Assembly (NCBI GenBank): GCA_032622095.1 | Contig: CP136068.1 | Location: forward strand, 130,763,989-130,827,988 | DNA length: 64,000 nucleotides | Direction: 5' to 3' | Origin: Siphonodentalium dalli | Taxonomy: Eukaryota; Mollusca; Scaphopoda; Gadilida; Siphonodentaliidae | Shown: one piece after another, positions 60,401-64,000 of the stretch | How positions within the stretch are numbered: position 1 is the first letter of the stretch | How the letters are laid out: the number at the start of each line of letters is the position of its first letter | The notes under the pieces: generated by a model | Database searches by the model: none | Seen by the model: only the letters and a program-made list of their open reading frames with translations | What the model was told of the DNA's origin: nothing | Made by a program: the position numbers and the translations under genes

Positions 60401-62470
60401 GAGCAGGTCTGTTCAAATATAGTTGTCACAGTGTGCAGTCAAATATGGTTACTTCTGAGATAAAGGAAAACGCAGATCGTAGCACATGACTTTGCAGGAT
60501 CCTCCAAACGTGACATATGGCAAGGTTATATCTGCCCGATACAGAGGATTTCTTTCACTTTTTAGAACAGACTCATCGCCTAACATAAACAACACAAAAT
60601 GTCAAGATTCGTTTCAGATCGAGAAAATAGATCATCGATGATAAGTGGAAATTATTTTCCAAATGACTCAACACTATCGACCAAATAGTTTAGTTGAGGT
60701 TTTAGCTGAAAAACTGTGTACTTGTCATATATTCAAAACAGCGACCAATGCAATTCAATTTCAAGAGGAACTTGTCCGACGTATGACAATTAATACACAC
60801 CAACGCTTGTGTTTATTTTGGTCGTACGGCGAGTTTCTTATAATTCCTCACTCTCAGACCACCGGTATTGGTCATATTTCATACACGGCCACAAGAGACG
60901 TCTTTTGGAATAAGTCGAAAATGCTACGGTGCCCCTCTGATCTTATGTTATCATTTTTGTTCCCATCCGATCAAATGTCCCAGTTCCGAGTCGATATATT
61001 GTCGTTTAACCGTATGTTTTGCATCAGTAATCACATTCTTCGCAGGCATTTCGACAGAATTCCAATTGGTAGTTGTGTACCAGTAACACCATATATCACC
61101 GATTACTCGTGATAAATTTAATTTCAATTTAAGAGCTTATCTTGACCGAAACTGTTATTAACCTCTTTCCAGAATGTACTCTGCGTGGAAGTAAAATGTA
61201 TCGTCGATTTCTATGGAGGATTCAGACATGTTGCTGAACATATCCTGCATGCATTTGCTTCAACTGAAATAAAGGACTCTCATCTTGCTACCATTACTCC
61301 AACCCGACCGAACCCATGTGCCTGGCCACCAATATATACAGCCGAGTTTCCAGGCAAGAAATGCAACTACCAAAACTACAATACGCAGTAACTTAAAACG
61401 ACACAAGAAGAAACATGGACCCCTCCCCAAGTTACTCATGTAACCAATGTGATAAAAGTGTTGCAGTTTTGTGAGGCATATGACCTAAAAAAAAGCACAC
61501 ACGAAACAAGGCAGGGGCCGATAGTGTCTTCCTCTTGACGTACATGTATGTTCCAGCAAAGTCCAAAGTAGGTGTGGTCTGACAACCTGGTTTTCGTATA
61601 TGTCTGCTTTATTTTCACCTTATGTTGTTTTCATTTTATCCTGGGAAGCGAAAAACTGCTATCTTTAAATTTCCTTGCTTTAAACGTTAGTATAATTATT
61701 GTAATTCGTTGACATGATTGCGTTTGGAGATAGAACACTTTTTTGCTCAACAATTTAGCTTTTTTCATGAGAGCTAATGTGGTTTTTAGGTTTTTAAATC
61801 ATTCCAAACTACAAAACTCGCACATTATGTCATTTGCTCTGCTATTTTATCCTAAGACTTTAGCTAGAATTAAGATTTTCACATATAATAGTACGAAGGC
61901 ATGCACTATTTCCAGTCAGGCATATTGACGGCCATTAGTTCCCATTGCTTACCATTGTCGGTTCGAGATTGAACATTATAGCACTGAAATTTATGCGATC
62001 ACGTGGTACAAAATAAATCAAATACATTTCCACAATAGATAGAACACTACAGCACTGACATAAAAACTTATTCGGGAGATGGAACATATTTGCATAGCCT
62101 CTCATTCATATCTAGTATATTATAAACTCAATAACTTGTGTTTTTGGGACAGAAAATACCGCGCCGAATCGAACAGTACCGTTATCTCATTTTTCCCCGC
62201 CAAAATGGATATAGAACATTTCTGCATCGAGGCGACGATAGTTAAACATATTTGAACATTACCTACATGGACGTGCATATAGCTAAAACGGTATGAAAAA
62301 AATTACACACCTCGAAATATGTTTAATACACACAACTCAAGAAAACCCAAGTTGTTATACCCTTACTTGTCTTCCCCACCTTGTCCCATCAGTGAATATT
62401 CGGGACAATGTTCCAACGCCACGCGCCATAATTATGGTTATCTCCTTAACTTAAATAGGCTTGATATCAC
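57421..62470. other. Long stretch without a supported gene
   Basis: Two frames are longer than their surroundings: 57,423-57,872 (149 codons, Cys-rich) and 60,645-61,112 (155 codons). Neither has a recognisable domain, clear splice context or signal peptide. Between about 59,340 and 60,060 there are degenerate repeats with AGTGCCAATTACCATCAAACT-like and TTCTTCTCT words. I see no RNA gene. Confidence 0.35.
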
Positions 62471-62477
62471 AGTACCT

Positions 62478-62768
62478 ATATGTGTGTGTGTGTGTGTGTG
62501 AGTGTGTCAACCCAACTCTGTGAGGACATTCATTTAGTAAAACAATGTCCTCACAATGTTAACAATTTTTTCCCTTAAGGCGACGGAAATTTGTATTTTT
62601 TGAAAATTTTGATATTTTTTCGTCCGCACTAGGCGGAAATGATACTACGGATGCGTTACAAAGATTGCCGTTATTTCGTTAAAGGTACCCTCCGAGTTTG
62701 GATATATTTACGAAATAACGAGGTCCTCACAACTACGGTATTGTACCCACAACGTATGTAATACAAAC

Positions 62769-62802
<34 letters not shown>
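62478..62802. repeat. GT microsatellites bracketing short perfect palindromes
   Basis: GT repeats lie at about 62,478-62,500 and 62,773-62,802. Between them, TGTGAGGACATT (62,520-62,531) pairs perfectly with AATGTCCTCACA (62,545-62,556), and CGTTATTTCGT (near 62,670) pairs with ACGAAATAACG (near 62,710). This may be a small MITE, but no ends can be set. Confidence 0.55.
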
Positions 62803-62805
<3 letters not shown>

Positions 62806-62856
62806 CAATAAATGCCCGAGGCGCATGCATGGTATCCGCTTAGGAACAAATATATC

Positions 62857-63590
62857 CACAATTTGATCGGAATATATATCTATATATTACGGTTGCTAGA
62901 GCCATTCAAAATACGCACTGGGGCCTATCAAATTTTGCAGAATGCGAACCTTAGCGTACGAAAATGCTCACGGGGGCATACTTGACTTGCAAATAAAAGG
63001 CGCATACGGTGCGAATACCTTGAAATATTTTGTATTGAAAATAGCATTTAAAAACAGACATTGGAAATATAATCAACAAATCTTACTGATCGGGTCGATA
63101 TTTTAATATTTGGTTAACGAACACTGATAAAATCAATGGCTAGTATTGTTATATATAACAACAGCTATAGATGAACGCTCTCACATATATTGTATTCCTG
63201 ATAACGATAGACATGTTTACCATTTAAAGCATTGAGGTACCAGTTGTATAATTGTGCAAATGGAATGTCTCGATTTTATAAAGTTTAGTCTCTTTCAAAG
63301 AGGGATTCCAAATATATCACCTCCTCCAACGCCCCCCAGCCAGTGTAAACATTACGGTGTGTATATATGCTTTATTCTCTGATCCAATGTACATAAATGG
63401 ATATTGAGAAATATAAATGGAGATAGTATACAAAAGATAAATAGAGTGAAACATGGAATATACATGTATGTACATAATATACATAGACTCCCCGGTTGAC
63501 ATGCAGCCTGATCAATCTGACTGGGTATAAATACTTATAGTGACTTCTGCAGAACCAATTCGTGTTTATATCAGCAGCATTATCATTTTC
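62857..63590. other. Unassigned stretch, nothing recognised
   Basis: Short frames only; no repeat, RNA gene or coding exon that I can support. Confidence 0.3.
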
Positions 63591-64000
63591 TACCACTACC
63601 ATCCTCGTCGATCACCACAACCACTACTACCACTCTCATCTTCTCAATCACCATCGTCATCAGCATAACCATCTTAATCATCATCATCATAGTCGTTACC
63701 ACCACCATATGTACCCACCGTCATCATCACATCACCACCATCTTCGTCATCATTATTATCATCATCATAATAATTATCCGATCATCATCGTCAACATCAT
63801 CAGTGACCGTATTTACCCAACATCATCGCTACCACCTCCACCACCATCATCACCATTTATAATAATCATTTCATCACCACCAGTCCACCACCATCATCAT
63901 CATATCAGTGACATCGTCATCGCCATCGTCATCGTCATGATCATCATCATCGTCATCACCATACTCATTTATTAACATCATCATCATGGCAATATCATCA
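63591..64000 (+). repeat. CAT/CAC trinucleotide repeat tract running off the window
   Basis: About 410 bp of interrupted CAT, CAC and CGT triplets. The 137-codon His/Ser/Ile/Pro-rich frame at 63,562-63,975 is a product of the triplet repeat. Confidence 0.85.

Noticed and set aside
60645-61112. 155-codon plus-strand frame
   Set aside because: No recognised domain, no clear codon bias and no splice signals; length is only slightly above chance for this composition.
63562-63975. 137-codon His/Ser/Ile-rich frame
   Set aside because: Product of the CAT/CAC triplet tract; no domain or splice context.

Overview
This is a window of eukaryotic, repeat-dense DNA, most likely from a lophotrochozoan animal. 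A mollusc fits best, but this is an inference: it rests on arrays of roughly 160-bp tandem units ending in a GGACG tract and a hairpin, non-LTR retrotransposons of metazoan type, an abundance of ACATGTA-type words, and a CARD-domain exon with metazoan splice signals. There are no operons, Shine-Dalgarno sites or dense coding. I see one convincing host coding exon (CARD domain, minus strand, 39,852-about 40,167). The other long reading frames belong to mobile elements.

Layout. 1-5,016: the 3' part of a plus-strand LTR retrotransposon that carries an intact envelope-like gene (1,295-3,571), a 180-bp tandem duplication, a polypurine tract and a 455-bp 3' LTR; its gag/pol and 5' LTR would lie left of the window. 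5,508-10,331: two copies of a PIF/Harbinger-like non-autonomous DNA element (5,508-7,228 and 9,113-10,331) with another terminal-inverted-repeat element between them (7,390-8,805). 8,988-24,025: a large inverted duplication (arms 8,988-14,395 and 21,912-24,025). Its arms and spacer hold three copies of a tandem-repeat element (1,822 bp intact; another nested in a third), a foldback MITE and a purine-rich TIR element. 25,941-26,655: a TCGTC-type minisatellite. 30,363-30,903: a hAT-like MITE carrying one captured 160-bp unit. 31,500-38,240: further tandem-repeat elements with different unit sequences. 38,490-39,590: a decayed CR1/L2-like reverse transcriptase. 39,852-40,167: the CARD exon. 44,508-48,349: a near-complete non-LTR retrotransposon with an 8-bp target-site duplication, its frame broken in two places. 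49,290-50,780: nested 195-bp tandem repeats. 51,564-52,693: a broken LINE ORF1-like gene with no reverse transcriptase beside it. 55,737-56,287: a MITE with a 9-bp target duplication. The right end holds dispersed repeats, GT microsatellites and a CAT/CAC trinucleotide tract.

The most notable theme is a shared architecture in elements whose repeat units are otherwise unrelated: tandem units of 150-210 bp, then a GGACGG-type tract, about 20-40 nt, and a terminal hairpin. Two also show a 5' palindrome. In the best case, element E1, the borders are fixed by two uninterrupted copies of the insertion site inside the window. They show insertion into an AT-rich site with no clear target duplication, as expected of Helentron/Helitron2-like non-autonomous elements.
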